Shown one piece after another: positions 16,607 through 28,200 of a DNA stretch of 64,000 nt. The stretch spans positions 325,573 through 389,572 of the forward strand of contig CALSRM010000002.1 in the NCBI GenBank assembly GCA_943788755.1. Reading direction: 5' to 3'. The stretch's first letter is position 1, and each line of letters starts with the position of its first letter. The stretch comes from an uncultured Flavobacteriales bacterium (lineage in GTDB: Bacteria; Bacteroidota; Bacteroidia; Flavobacteriales_D; Parvicellaceae). The notes under the pieces were generated by a model, which saw nothing but the letters and a program-made list of their open reading frames with translations, searched no databases and was not told where the DNA came from. The position numbers were made by a program, and so were the translations under genes.

Positions 16607-18748
16607 ATGCTTAAATATTTAGTTTTTATCGTTTCACTTTCAATAACATATTGTGCAATATCGCAGAATATTGTTCCTGCTTCAATGTCAATTTTGTTGA
16701 TAATACTGGAGCAAGTTCAATCGATCAAGTGTGGTTCACACCCGAAGGTACAGTTGGTACGGTTGGGAAATTTCACAAAGTTGAAATTGGTTTTAAATTG
16801 GGAGAAGACATTAATCAAGAGGTTGAAAATTTTATTACCAAAAGAGCGAAAGGAATTAATCCTTTTGACCCTGAACAAATTGATGTGTCAGTTAAATTAA
16901 TTGCTCCAAATGGAGAAGAAATAGTTACTCATGGGTTTTATTATCTTCCCTATTTTAATAACCCAGTTAAAGATCTGTGGATTGCTGATACTACTTCTTT
17001 TAAATGGCGAATGCGATTTGCACCAGATCAAATTGGAAAGTGGGAAGCATTTGTTACAGCGAAAATTAAAGGGTTTCCAGATTCTGAGTCGATATTTAAA
17101 TTTAATTGTATTGAGTCAAAACATAAAGGGTTGTTAAAGAATAGTCATACTGGAACCAAAGCAGATGGTTACTTATACTTTAGCGAAACGAACGAAACTT
17201 TTATTCCATTGGGTCATAATATTACTACTAGAGGAGAAGATGTAACTCCTTCAAAAAATGAAATGCACAAGAATTGGGTTAAACAATTAGGTACTAACGG
17301 AGGTAACTTTTTCCGAATGGAAATGCCGGCGGGAGGAGCTTTGCCGGATTGGCCGATTTACAATGATTATTCAGGAAAACTTGGTAAAATGTATGGATAT
17401 GATGAGGTAGTAGAATTGGCGGAGGCTCTTGAAATGTATTTTATCATGTTTCGTCATCATGTGGAGGTTGGTAAACAAGCTTCTTGGGGAGTTAATTGGG
17501 ATTGTTGGACAAATAACCCCTATAAAAAATCTTTTAATCTAGGAACTTCAAAAGATTACTTTTTAAATGAAGAAGTAATAAAATTCCAGAAACATGCCTT
17601 AAGGTATATTATGGCAAGATGGGGCTATAGCCCTAGTTTTGCATTTTATGGATATTCAGAAGTTGATTTATGGGTTGAAGAGACAGGATTAGAAGATTCA
17701 GAGTCATTTAAATTATTTGCTGACTGGTTTGTTGAAATGAAAAATTATATAAAAACAGATTTGCACTTTACAAGCGATAAATTTATTTGTTCGTTTAGGT
17801 CCGGGAGAGCTAATTTCGGATTTAAAACACCCAAAGCCAGCGTCTAAGATTTTTGATGAATGTGATGTGATTTCTTTACATACTTATAGCTACAAAAAAA
17901 ACGATAATTACAGAAGATTTGACTATTTAAAAGGATTTAGTGATGCTTGGGATAATAAGAAGCCAGTATTATTGGAAGAGACAGGGATAGAGCTTAATCA
18001 GGGTATTTTTTGTTGTACTGATATTAACTTTCATAATACTATATGGGCATCTTCATTTTCCGGGGCAATGGGGTCAGGTTTACATTGGAATTGGGATAGA
18101 GGGATCCATGGTCAAGGGTATTATTCTGAATACAATAACTTGAATGCGTTTTTTAAAGGAGAAGATTTTCGAAAGACTAATTATGTTGCACAAAGGTGGA
18201 AGAATGATGGGACAAGTGCTATGAAAAATGCTACTATTGAAAATTTTGCATTAGTGTCTGAAAACAAAGAAAGAGCTTTAGGTTGGGTACACAATGCAAC
18301 TTTTTACTGGAGAGACTTATTTACTTTGAACCCCTGCATAAAAGAGTTATTAGATAACAATGGCGTTTTAAAAAAACCTTGTGAGACCGAAGATGAATCA
18401 GCTGCATTAGGGTCAAATACTATGGGATATACCTACGATAATAAAGAGTTTATGGATAAGTTTTCTAGGGCTAAAGGAGCCCAGGAGGTACATGCTAATT
18501 TTGTGATTAAAGGGCTTAAAGGAAATGGAAATAGAATTTATAATCCTTGGGCAAATCAACATTGGTATAAAATAAGCTATTACTCCACTAGGGGTGAGTT
18601 TGATGAAAGTTCAATTATGCAAATCGAAAGTACAAATGCATTTGGTAAATTGAAACCTAAAGCTCCGAAAATGGGGTTAAATAATTCGGATTATTCGTAT
18701 AAAATAGAGTATATGGGCTTTCTAAAAAAGAAGAATGTTACGTTTTAA
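16607..18748 (+). pseudogene. DUF5060-type glycoside-hydrolase-like protein with two frameshifts
   Basis: A signal peptide starts at ATG 16607 (MLKYLVFIVSLSITYCAISQ). An N-terminal beta-sandwich of the DUF5060 type follows (GKFHKVEIGFKLGEDI, then KWRMRFAPDQIGKWEAFVTA), then a TIM-barrel region with FIPLGHNI, GTNGGNFFRMEMP, IMFRHHVEVG, YIMARWGYSPSFAFYGYSEVDLW and KPVLLEETGIE, whose acidic residues are positioned like GH5-clan catalytic glutamates. Two breaks: adding a T at 16692-16695 (TTTT) joins PASMSI to FVDNTGASSIDQ; removing a G at 17803-17805 (GGG) joins SFRSG to ELISDLKHPKPAS. Corrected length is about 714 residues. A secreted carbohydrate-active enzyme is likely; substrate unknown. No T9SS tail is visible. 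Confidence 0.7.
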
Positions 18749-18804
18749 AAATTGAACTTAGCCAACTAGAGTAATCCAAAAATAGCTGTTAAGCAGACGT
18801 ATAT

Positions 18805-19527
18805 TTAACCATGAGCGATAAAATAATACTCTTTATTTGCTTTGTACAGTTCTTCAAATTCTACTAACGAAAGTGAAGGTTTCATGTTTAAAAAAGATTT
18901 TAACAATGAAATTTTTAATCCAATTTCGTTCGATAAATAATTAAAGACCTCAGTAGGTTTGGTGTCGTAAAAGTTACTTGCCCCAAGCCCACATTCAAAA
19001 ACGATTGTAGGTTTATTCTTGATTAGTAATTCTTTTCCTCCTTTCAGTACATCAAATTCTCCACCTTCCACATCAATTTTGATGAAGTCAATTTTTAAAC
19101 CCTCCGGAATTACTTTGTCTAATGTGTTCAGAGAAACATTAATCTCCTGTATTTCAGGATTCACTAAATCATATTTTCTTTTTTTTATTCCACTATATGC
19201 AGGTGCGTTTTTGACAAATTGAAATGTAGAGCTACCTTCTTTATCCGACAAGGCATCTGCTAATATAGTAGCTTTATTGTTGTATTTTTTCTTCAATTGT
19301 TTAAATAGCATAGGGATTGGCTCAAATCCAAAGTGGGTTCCTTTTGGAGAATATTTTAAAATATTCTCCAAAATTTCTCCTTTATGACATCCAACATCAA
19401 TACAGTTGGAATCAACTTTAATTTCTCTTTTCATAATAGATTTTGTCAACCTATCATACTCCAGATTTTTAGTTAAATCAAGATGGAGGAAATTAAGAGA
19501 AAGTCTGATTGCATTTTTTAGTCCCAT
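18805..19527 (-). CDS. FkbM family methyltransferase
   Basis: 240 residues. SAM-binding motif I is SNCIDVGCHKGEILENIL, followed by GTHFGFEPIP and ATILADALSDKEGSSTFQFV; IDFIKIDVEGGEFDVLKGG is the conserved acidic block and PTIVFECG the next strand. FkbM enzymes O-methylate natural products or sugars and are common near glycan genes. Here it is convergent with the DUF5060 gene, with no other glycan genes next to it. Substrate unknown. Confidence 0.88.
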   Translation of the reverse strand: MGLKNAIRLSLNFLHLDLTKNLEYDRLTKSIMKREIKVDSNCIDVGCHKGEILENILKYSPKGTHFGFEPIPMLFKQLKKKYNNKATILADALSDKEGSSTFQFVKNAPAYSGIKKRKYDLVNPEIQEINVSLNTLDKVIPEGLKIDFIKIDVEGGEFDVLKGGKELLIKNKPTIVFECGLGASNFYDTKPTEVFNYLSNEIGLKISLLKSFLNMKPSLSLVEFEELYKANKEYYFIAHG

Positions 19528-19660
19528 TTATTGAAGTTGATCATTATACCAAGATACTATATTATTACAAAAACACTAAAACTATATAAATTTAAAAACA
19601 AATAAAGTTGAATTCAATTTTTCAGAAAGTTGATGACCTAAAATAGGTTTCTTTCAAAAA

Positions 19661-19692
19661 AAAACAGGACCCTTTCAGGGTTCCTGTTTTAA
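19661..19692 (-). terminator. Terminator after the thiolase gene
   Basis: Hairpin aacaggaaccc / gggtcctgtt (read on the minus strand) followed by a run of T. It lies 13 nt beyond the thiolase stop codon. Confidence 0.85.
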
Positions 19693-19704
19693 AATATATA
19701 TGAT

Positions 19705-20880
19705 CTATACATTTTCAATAACCATAGCAGAAGCACCACCTCCACCATTACAAATACCAGCAGCACCATATTTGCCACCGTTTTGTTTGAGTACGTTTAT
19801 TAGTGTTACAATTATTCTCGAACCACTATTACCTAATGGGTGTCCTAAAGATACAGCACCACCGTTAACATCTACCTTGGCAGGGTCTAATCCTAAGGCT
19901 TTTGTATTGTAGATTCCAACAACAGAAAACGCTTGGTTTAATTCCCAATAGTCAATATCAGAAACTTCCAATCCAGCTTTCTTCAAAGCAACTGGTACAG
20001 CAATTGAAGGAGCAGTAGTAAACCATTCTGGTTCGTGAGCAGCATCACCATATCCAACTAATTTAGCAATCGGTGTTACTCCTAATTCTTCCGCTTTTTC
20101 TTTACTCATTAATACCAATGCAGAAGCACCGTCATTTAATGTAGAAGCATTTGCAGCAGTAACTGTTCCGTCTTTTTGGAATACAGTTCTTAATTGAGGA
20201 ATTTTTTCCATTTTAACGGCAGTATACTCTTCGTCTTTATTAACGATAATTGCATCACCTCTTCTTTGCGGAACTTCAACAGGCACTATTTCATCGTCAA
20301 ATTTCCCAGCATCCCAGGCAGCAGCAGATCTTTTGTAAGACTCTATTGCAAAATTATCTTGGTCTTCTCTTGTAATGTTATGTTCTGCAGCACATTTTTC
20401 AGCGCAAACACCCATATGAACAGAATTATAAACGTCAGTTAAGCCGTCTAACACCATTCCATCTTTCATTTTTACATCTCCTAATTTTGTTGCATTTCTT
20501 GCATTGTAGTAATGAGGAACCATGCTCATGTTTTCCATTCCTCCAGCAACAACAATAGCATTGTCACCACAAATAATAGACTGAGCAGCAAAGCTTAAAG
20601 ATTTCATTCCAGAAGCACATACTTTGTTTACCGTGGTACAAGGAACATCATTTGTAATTCCTGCAAACATAGCAGCTTGGCGCGCAGGAGCTTGTCCTAG
20701 TCCAGCTTGTAATACATTACCCATAAAAACTTCTTCTACTGCATTTGGAGCAACTCCAGCTTTGTCTAAAGCTCCTTTAATTGCAGCTGCACCTAATTTA
20801 GTTGCAGGTACAGAGGATAATGCTCCACCAAAACTTCCCATTGGTGTTCTTACTGCTGATATGATATATACTTCTTTCAT
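19705..20880 (-). CDS. Acetyl-CoA C-acetyltransferase (thiolase)
   Basis: Condenses two acetyl-CoA to acetoacetyl-CoA, or the reverse, in the cytoplasm. 391 residues, full length. The nucleophile is C88 in NKVCASGMKSL; the NHAF-equivalent is ELNQAFSVV; VNGGAVSLGHPLGNSGSRI holds the catalytic His, and GICNGGGGASAMVIENV holds the second Cys at the C-terminus. This fits the biosynthetic/acetoacetyl-type thiolases (AtoB/PhaA-like) better than long-chain FadA types, but substrate length cannot be proven. Single gene with its own terminator; neighbours are unrelated. Confidence 0.93.
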   Translation of the reverse strand: MKEVYIISAVRTPMGSFGGALSSVPATKLGAAAIKGALDKAGVAPNAVEEVFMGNVLQAGLGQAPARQAAMFAGITNDVPCTTVNKVCASGMKSLSFAAQSIICGDNAIVVAGGMENMSMVPHYYNARNATKLGDVKMKDGMVLDGLTDVYNSVHMGVCAEKCAAEHNITREDQDNFAIESYKRSAAAWDAGKFDDEIVPVEVPQRRGDAIIVNKDEEYTAVKMEKIPQLRTVFQKDGTVTAANASTLNDGASALVLMSKEKAEELGVTPIAKLVGYGDAAHEPEWFTTAPSIAVPVALKKAGLEVSDIDYWELNQAFSVVGIYNTKALGLDPAKVDVNGGAVSLGHPLGNSGSRIIVTLINVLKQNGGKYGAAGICNGGGGASAMVIENV

Positions 20881-21055
20881 TCTATATAGTTTTATAAATT
20901 TTACGCTAAAAATTGGAGCGCAAATGTAAGAATAATTAGTGGGGTTTTCTTAAAATTTTTGCTGTATAAAGTATTAAGTGAAAAGTGATTCCCTGAAGGT
21001 ATATTGTACTTAATACAATTGTCTTAATACGGATTTATTCCATAAATTTACACTT

Positions 21056-21514
21056 GTGAAAAGCGAAGAGTTGAAAGGTGAGTTATTGAAGTTATGTAAG
21101 AACTTTGTTCAAGACAGAATTCAGAATGCTGAAAACGCTATGCAAAATGCACAGCAATCAGCAAACAGTGAAGAAAGGTCTACAGCTGGCGATAAGCATG
21201 ACACGGCTCGAGCAATGTCACATTTAGAACAAGAAAAAAGCGCAAAGTACCTTGACGAAGCTATTAAATTAAAAAGAGCTTTATCCGAATTACTAAAGGT
21301 TGAATCTTCGGGAAAGATCGATTTCGGAAGTTTAATAATTACCAATCAAGGAACATACTTCATAGCTTTAAGTATAGGAGTAATAAAATTGGATAACGAA
21401 GATTACTTTATTGTTTCTCCAACCTCCCCAATATCAATTGCTTTTAAGGGGCTAGTTGTAGGTGATAAAGCTACGTTTAATGGAAGAACCTTTCTTGTAG
21501 AGGAAGTTTGTTGA
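21056..21514 (+). CDS. GreA/GreB-like domain protein
   Basis: 152 residues from a GTG start. The N-terminal half is a helical, probably coiled-coil region (DRIQNAENAMQNAQQSANSE, then KHDTARAMSHLEQEKSAKYL). The C-terminal half is a small beta domain with SPTSPISIAFKGLVVGDKA and FNGRTFLVEEV, the pattern of the GreA/GreB C-terminal FKBP-like domain. Orthologues in Bacteroidota often carry the label 3-oxoacyl-ACP synthase, for which nothing here gives support. A role with RNA polymerase is an inference from fold only. Confidence 0.65.
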   Translation: MKSEELKGELLKLCKNFVQDRIQNAENAMQNAQQSANSEERSTAGDKHDTARAMSHLEQEKSAKYLDEAIKLKRALSELLKVESSGKIDFGSLIITNQGTYFIALSIGVIKLDNEDYFIVSPTSPISIAFKGLVVGDKATFNGRTFLVEEVC

Positions 21515-21523
21515 GAATCTAAA

Positions 21524-21800
21524 TTACGCAATGTTAAAGATGACTTTAGGTAGTCGTGCAATTCCAGTTTTCGGCCTTTTTTGGTAGATTGAAGCATCGA
21601 GCAAAAAATTTAGTAAGACCGAAAAGCTTCGAGGAACGAGAAGATCATTCGGCCGCACTTGAGCTTTGCGCTGATGATGATTGAAAATCAAAAGTAGCCG
21701 CATAGTAAGCGTCCTTTTTTGCATACTTTTTTTGACGCAGGAAAAAAAGTATGAAAGAATATTAGACATTCCAAATGTTCAATAAATCACGGCTCCTAAA
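21524..21800. other. Intergenic region resembling dispersed Bacteroidota junk repeat
   Basis: This stretch contains gcatactttttttgacgcag and an inverted copy of the same theme (gaaaaaaagtatg). An 81-codon minus-strand frame covers it but has no protein-like features. From memory, similar stretches recur between genes in related genomes, but no second copy is in this window. Confidence 0.3.
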
Positions 21801-21830
21801 TTGGAGTTACTCCCCCAAAAACACAGATGC

Positions 21831-23930
21831 CTAACCAGCTTTTTTCGCTAGCAAAGTCAAACCAACTCTAATTTTATAATAAGGTAATTTACTGTCTAAA
21901 AATTCAAAATAAGGTTTTAAAGAGGTGAAATCTTGAATTTTCTTGTGAGCTTCTGTTACTGCAGCTTGCTCAGTTTCGGTAATGAATTGCATTATATCAA
22001 CATCTTTGCCTTCGAAAAATAATTTACATAAATGAGCGTATATGGTTTCTTGTTTTAGTTCTCTGGTAAAACAAATCTCATCTACTGTCAATCCTTTTTT
22101 GTAAAGTTCGTAGGTAGTGTCTATAGTATTTAGCTTACTGTTTTTGAATTCCTCAATAGCTTCAATAAATAGTTGACCGTACTTATCATATTTAATAACA
22201 CTAATACCTTGAACTGCTAACATTTCAAGCTGTGTAGTTGGTTTTTCAGAAGCCATCTCTTTTAATGCTGCATCATGCAAAATGATATAAGCAGGTACTT
22301 TCTCTTTGACGGCAATTTCCCTTCTGATTTCTCTTAAGACCTCAAAAAGTTCTTCGTCTGGAGAAAGTTTTTTCTTGGCTGCCTTTTTTGTAGCTTTTCC
22401 TTTAACTGGTTTATCTACTGGAATAGTCAATTGAATTGTACCATCTTCAAACAAAACACTTCTTCCGTATTCTGTAATTTTTAACGTAAAGGATTCGTCA
22501 TATGCTATTTCAAAAACCCCTTGATTGAGCAATTGAGTAGAGTAGTGTTGCCATTCCTTAAAACTTACATCCTTTCCAACACCATACGTTTTAATATTTT
22601 GAAAACCTCTTTGGTAAATATCTTGGTTAGCTGAGCCACGCAAAATATTGATCATCATGTTGGTCCCAATTTTTTGTTTGGTACGATGACATGCAGAAAG
22701 CGCTTTTTGAGCAATTATTTTTCCATCAAAAAAGGTTGGCGGGTTTTTACAGACATCGCAATTACCGCAATTCGCAGGCAAATGTTCGCTGAAATAGGAG
22801 AGAAGTATTTTTCTTCGACAAGATGTTGCTTCTGCATAATTGAGCATCCTGTACAATTTGTCAATATATACTTCTGATTTAGCTCCACCTTCTGCAAATC
22901 TTTTCAGTACCATTAAATCCCGCAGGTTGTAATATAAAATGGTTGTACTTGGAACGCCATCTCGGCCAGCTCTACCAATTTCTTGATAATAGCCTTCAAT
23001 GTTTTTTGGGAGGTTATTGTGTATTACCCACCTTACATTCGACTTATCAATCCCCATTCCAAAGGCAATAGTTGCACAAATTATATTGGTTTTATCGTTG
23101 ATGAAATTTTCTTGAACTTTAGCTCTTTTGTTTGCAGCTAAACCAGCGTGATAGGAAGCAGCATTAAATCCGTAGCTTTTCAAGTCTTTAGCCATCTCAT
23201 CTGCTCCTTTTCGGCTTAAGCAATAAATGATGCCCGATTCGTTGATACGGTCATCAATAAAATGACGAATTTCTTTTAGTTTTTCTTTCTTAGGAACATT
23301 GGCTCTAACTTCTAAACTCAAATTCTCTCTATTAAAGGAAGAAATAAAAACTTTGGGTTCTTTTAAACCAATCTGCTTGATGATATCCTTTCTAGTCGTT
23401 TTGTCCGCGGTAGCTGTTAAAGCAATAAAAGGAATGTCGGAAAGACGTTCTCTAAATGCTTTCAATTGTGCATATTCAGGTCTGAAATCATGTCCCCACA
23501 TAGAAACACAATGCGCTTCATCGACAGCGACAAGTGATATTTTAGCGCTAGACAACCAACTGTTGGTAGAGTTAATTAATTTTTCTGGCGATAAATATAG
23601 AAGTTTGATGCCTCCCGATAATACGTCAGATTCAATTTCTCTTTCTTCAATTTCTGATAACGAACTATTGTAAAAAGCGGCATTAATGCCATTGGCTTTT
23701 AAAGCTTCAACCTGATCCTTCATTAAAGAAATTAGTGGAGAAATAACAATAGTTAAACCTTCGCTAAGTAATGCTGGTATTTGGAAACAAATCGATTTTC
23801 CACCACCGGTTGGCATTAAAACAAGAGCATCTTTGCCAGACAATACGGTCTGAATAATTTCTTCTTGTTGGTCTCTGAAAGTATCGTAACCAAACGAATC
23901 TTTTAATATTTCTCTAGCTTTTTGGAGCAT
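21831..23930 (-). CDS. recQ: ATP-dependent DNA helicase RecQ
   Basis: 3'-5' DNA helicase in recombination and replication-fork repair. From the ATG at 23930 (MLQKAREILKDSFGYDTFR) it has 699 residues; the longer frame to 24005 adds 25 untypical residues. Walker A is LMPTGGGKSICFQIP, the DEAH box VAVDEAHCVSMWGHDFRPEY, motif VI EIGRAGRDG. The zinc cluster is SCRRKILLSYF with NCGNCDVCKNP, followed by the RQC winged helix and an HRDC domain (ELFEVLREIRREIAVKEKVP). A C-terminal helix-turn-helix (LYKKGLTVDEICFTRELKQE) is also present. Single gene. Confidence 0.96.
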   Translation of the reverse strand: MLQKAREILKDSFGYDTFRDQQEEIIQTVLSGKDALVLMPTGGGKSICFQIPALLSEGLTIVISPLISLMKDQVEALKANGINAAFYNSSLSEIEEREIESDVLSGGIKLLYLSPEKLINSTNSWLSSAKISLVAVDEAHCVSMWGHDFRPEYAQLKAFRERLSDIPFIALTATADKTTRKDIIKQIGLKEPKVFISSFNRENLSLEVRANVPKKEKLKEIRHFIDDRINESGIIYCLSRKGADEMAKDLKSYGFNAASYHAGLAANKRAKVQENFINDKTNIICATIAFGMGIDKSNVRWVIHNNLPKNIEGYYQEIGRAGRDGVPSTTILYYNLRDLMVLKRFAEGGAKSEVYIDKLYRMLNYAEATSCRRKILLSYFSEHLPANCGNCDVCKNPPTFFDGKIIAQKALSACHRTKQKIGTNMMINILRGSANQDIYQRGFQNIKTYGVGKDVSFKEWQHYSTQLLNQGVFEIAYDESFTLKITEYGRSVLFEDGTIQLTIPVDKPVKGKATKKAAKKKLSPDEELFEVLREIRREIAVKEKVPAYIILHDAALKEMASEKPTTQLEMLAVQGISVIKYDKYGQLFIEAIEEFKNSKLNTIDTTYELYKKGLTVDEICFTRELKQETIYAHLCKLFFEGKDVDIMQFITETEQAAVTEAHKKIQDFTSLKPYFEFLDSKLPYYKIRVGLTLLAKKAG

Positions 23931-24045
23931 ATAGCAAAAGTACTTAAAGTAGAATCTATGGTAAATAGATTCTTTAGATTTAGTTTTGAACATAAATAAT
24001 AGCACGATTTTAATTTTACAATCGTGTTATTGTTAGACTTCTATT

Positions 24046-25053
24046 TTATATTTGCAATACTTTCGTTTCGCCAGTTGGTGATATTAAAATGTATTCTTTT
24101 TGTGTTACTATTTTCTCAACAATTTTTTCTTTAATTACTACATCCTTTTTCGTTGTTGGAAGAGTGTATATTACGTTTAACGAATAGGTGTGCTGAACAG
24201 TTGGTTCAATTATTCCGGGGTTCATAACAATGTCGAAGCTTTTTGTGCTTAGAGGATCGTAAAAAATAGAAGTGTTTTTTGAAACACGATTTACACTTTT
24301 TTTCTTCTTTTTTTTGTTTTCCAGTGCTTCATACGAAGAGCTACTATGTCCAGTATAACTTTGGTATCTGTCTTGTGGGTAATACTCGTTGGTTGTTTCA
24401 TTAACTTGTATTATTTCAATCTCATCTTGAATTTCTAAATCATGATAAAAAGCAATTTTATCTCCTAAGTGCTTTAGCATTTTGTCGCGCATAGTAAGCA
24501 TATTTTCTTCGTTTTCTAAGATTACGTATTCAACTTTAGCCATATCGTAAACTTCAAACGAAGCGCATATTGCTATAATTTTATCAATTAATTCATGGTC
24601 CTTAAATTTGATGTGAATATTCTTTTTTAGCTCAAACCCTTTTGGAATTTCAGTAAAGGTTTTACTAAATTTCTTTTTGACTACTGTGTCCTCATAACGA
24701 GGAATAAACGATATCATATCGACTACAATATTAGCGTTGCTAATCCCTATTTGGTTTAAACCCGCTCTAATTGGATTTAACTTAGAATCGATTAATTCTG
24801 TGGCTTCTTGCGCAGATCCTCCTAGTTGTACAATCGTAAATACAACAATTTGTGCATCGGGCACAATATTCATCAAGGCACTCGCCTCAATTGTGAGCGT
24901 TTTAGAATTTAGGGATCGAACATTTTTGCCTCCTGGTCCACCAAAGTTAGATGGCATGTTTTTCATTTTCTCATAAACATAGTTTCCTGCTGTTTGCGAG
25001 AAGGCAGAAGTTGAGATTCCGAAAATAAATAAGAGTGTGAGTAAATTTTTCAT
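24046..25053 (-). CDS. Secreted SIMPL-like (DUF541) domain protein
   Basis: 335 residues with a signal peptide (MKNLLTLLFIFGISTSAFSQ). Residues about 50-215 look like a SIMPL/DUF541 domain: SKTLTIEASALMNIVPDAQIVV, EATELIDSKLNPIRAGLNQIGI, then NIVVDMISFIPRYED, and a long charged C-terminal part with a KKKKK stretch near residue 250. SIMPL domains occur in periplasmic or membrane proteins with no agreed biochemical role. Single gene, transcribed divergently from icmF. Confidence 0.65.
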   Translation of the reverse strand: MKNLLTLLFIFGISTSAFSQTAGNYVYEKMKNMPSNFGGPGGKNVRSLNSKTLTIEASALMNIVPDAQIVVFTIVQLGGSAQEATELIDSKLNPIRAGLNQIGISNANIVVDMISFIPRYEDTVVKKKFSKTFTEIPKGFELKKNIHIKFKDHELIDKIIAICASFEVYDMAKVEYVILENEENMLTMRDKMLKHLGDKIAFYHDLEIQDEIEIIQVNETTNEYYPQDRYQSYTGHSSSSYEALENKKKKKKSVNRVSKNTSIFYDPLSTKSFDIVMNPGIIEPTVQHTYSLNVIYTLPTTKKDVVIKEKIVEKIVTQKEYILISPTGETKVLQI

Positions 25054-25235
25054 GATATGTGTTTTTAGTTTGGTCTATAGCTACACACTACAAATATTTT
25101 GGTTCAATTGTATTTTCATTGAAATTACTTTAAAGCTATAAATTATAAACCATTACTTATTACCTTTACTAGAAGAGATATTGGAATAGAACGCTGTAAT
25201 CCCTATATTCGCGAACTTTAAAATTTGAATAGGAG

Positions 25236-28200
25236 ATGGAGAAAATTGAAGCATATAAGCCTAAAAACAAAGTTAGAATCGTAACAGCTGCCTCATTATT
25301 TGATGGGCATGATGCTGCTATTAATATAATGAGACGTATCATACAGTCAACGGGCTGCGAAGTGATTCATTTAGGTCATGATAGAAGTGTGGAGGAGGTA
25401 GTGAATTGTGCGATTGAAGAAGATGCAAATGCAATTGCAATGACATCTTACCAAGGAGGGCATGTAGAGTATTTTAAGTATATGTACGATTTATTGAAAG
25501 AAAAAGGGTCGGAACACATCAAAATATTTGGTGGAGGTGGAGGAACAATACTTCCTTCTGAAATTGACGAATTACAAGCATACGGTATAACGAGGCTTTA
25601 CCATCCAGACGATGGCCGATCAATGGGATTGCAGGGGATGATAAATGACATGGTTTCTCAGGCTGATTATCCCACTGGAGCAAACCTCGCTGGAGAAGTT
25701 GATCAGATTGCAAATAAAGACGTTAAATCAATTGCTAGGCTAATTTCTGCGGCAGAAAACTTTCCTGAAGAAAGTAAAGCAGTAATGGAGAAAGTTCATG
25801 CTATGGCGTCAGCAACTGAAACTCCAGTTCTAGGAATTACAGGGACTGGTGGAGCTGGTAAATCATCATTAGTAGATGAATTGGTGCGTAGGTTTCTAAT
25901 TGATTTTCCAGAAAAAGAAATTGCAATTGTATCTGTTGATCCATCCAAAAGAAAGACGGGTGGAGCATTGTTGGGAGATAGAATTAGAATGAACTCTATC
26001 AGGAATGAAAGAGTTTATATGCGATCATTAGCAACACGTCAAAGTAATTTGGCTTTAAGCAAGCATGTGGATGAAGCGCTGCAAATATTAAAAGCGGCTA
26101 ATTATGATTTAATCATATTAGAGACTTCGGGTATCGGACAATCGGATACAGAGATTATGGATCATTCTGATGTTTCGTTGTACGTAATGACTCCGGAATT
26201 TGGTGCAGCAACCCAGTTGGAGAAAATTGATATGTTAGATTTTGCAGATATTATTGCATTGAATAAATTTGACAAAAGGGGTGCTTTGGATGCAATAAGA
26301 GATGTAAAGAAACAATATATGCGCAACAATGATTTATGGGAAACACCTATGGATCAGATGCCTGTTTACGGAACCATTGCCTCTCAGTTTAACGATCCAG
26401 GGATGAATTCACTTTATAAAGTGATAATGGATAAGTTGGTAGAAAAAGCAGGAGCAGAGTTACCTTCTACTTTTGAGATTACGGAAGAAATGTCTGAAAA
26501 GATATTTGTTATCCCACCAAAGCGTAATCGATACTTATCCGAGATCTCTGAAAGCAATAGAGGGTATGATGAATGGGTAGATGCTCAAGTAGCATTAGCG
26601 GACAAACTATGTGCTATTGACAGAACGATTAAGACGTTGGTGGAGGAAGTAGATGTGATTAAGGTTTTGCAAGCACAGTTCGATAAATTGAAATTGGATT
26701 TCGATCCAAAGAACATCCTTATCATTGAAGGATGGGAAGATAAGGTTCAAAAATACAAAGATCCCGTTTACAAGTTTAAGGTAAGAGACAAAGAGTTATC
26801 GATAGAAACACATTCGGAAAGTTTGTCGCATTTGCAAATCCCTAAAGTGTCTTTACCAAAATACACAGGTTGGGGAGATTTATTACGATGGAGTTTGCAA
26901 GAAAATGTTCCAGGTGAATTTCCTTACACAGCGGGTCTATTTCCTTTTAAAAGAGAAGGTGAAGATCCAACAAGAATGTTTGCTGGTGAAGGTGGTCCAG
27001 AAAGAACGAATAGACGTTTTCATTACGTTTCTAAAGGAATGCCAGCAAAGCGCTTGTCAACCGCATTTGATTCAGTAACACTTTATGGGAACGACCCGGA
27101 TTTAAGGCCAGATATTTACGGAAAAATTGGTAATGCAGGTGTTTCTATAGCCTGTTTAGATGACGCTAAGAAATTGTATTCTGGTTTTGACCTTTCGCAT
27201 CCGATGACGTCTGTTAGTATGACTATTAATGGACCTGCACCAATGTTGTTAGGGTTCTTTATGAATGCTGCCATTGATCAGAATTGTGAGAAATACATTA
27301 AAGAAAACGCTTTAGAAAAAGAGGTAGAAGCAAAGATTGCTGCTATTTATAAAGAAAAAGGCGTTGTTCGACCATCTTACCAAGGGGATATTCCTGAAGG
27401 GAATGATGGTTTAGGTTTATATTTAATAGGAGTAACCGGAGATCAAGTTTTACCTGCCGCTATTTACGCTACTATTAAGGCAGAAACTTTAACCAAGGTC
27501 AGAGGAACTGTACAAGCAGATATACTAAAGGAAGATCAAGCGCAAAATACATGTATATTCTCTACTGAGTTTGCTTTGCGTTTAATGGGCGATGTTCAGG
27601 AATATTTTATTGAGAAAGGCGTGCGCAATTTTTATTCAGTTTCTATCTCAGGTTATCACATAGCGGAAGCGGGTGCTAATCCAATTACGCAGCTAGCATT
27701 AACATTAAGCAACGGGTTTACTTATGTAGAATACTACTTAAGTAGGGGGATGGATATTAATAAATTTGGACCAAATTTATCTTTCTTCTTTAGTAATGGT
27801 ATCGATCCAGAATATTCTGTCATTGGACGTGTAGCACGTAGAATTTGGGCCAAGGCAATGGCTAAGAAATATGGTGCCTCTGCTGGCGCTCAAAAACTCA
27901 AATATCATATCCAAACATCCGGAAGAAGCTTGCATGCTCAGGAGATTGACTTCAACGATATTAGAACAACTTTACAAGCTTTGTATGCGATTAACGATAA
28001 TTGTAACTCGCTGCATACCAACGCTTATGACGAGGCTATTACAACTCCTACTGAAGAGTCGGTAAGAAGGGCAATGGCAATACAATTAATCATTAATAAA
28101 GAGCTGGGATTGTCTAAAAACGAAAATCCAATTCAAGGGGCTTTTATCATTGAAGAATTAACCGATTTAGTGGAGGAAGCAGTATTAATGGAGTTTGACA

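Noticed and set aside
21524..21769. An 81-codon minus-strand frame
   Set aside because: Composition and inverted sequence theme look like a dispersed non-coding repeat, not a protein.
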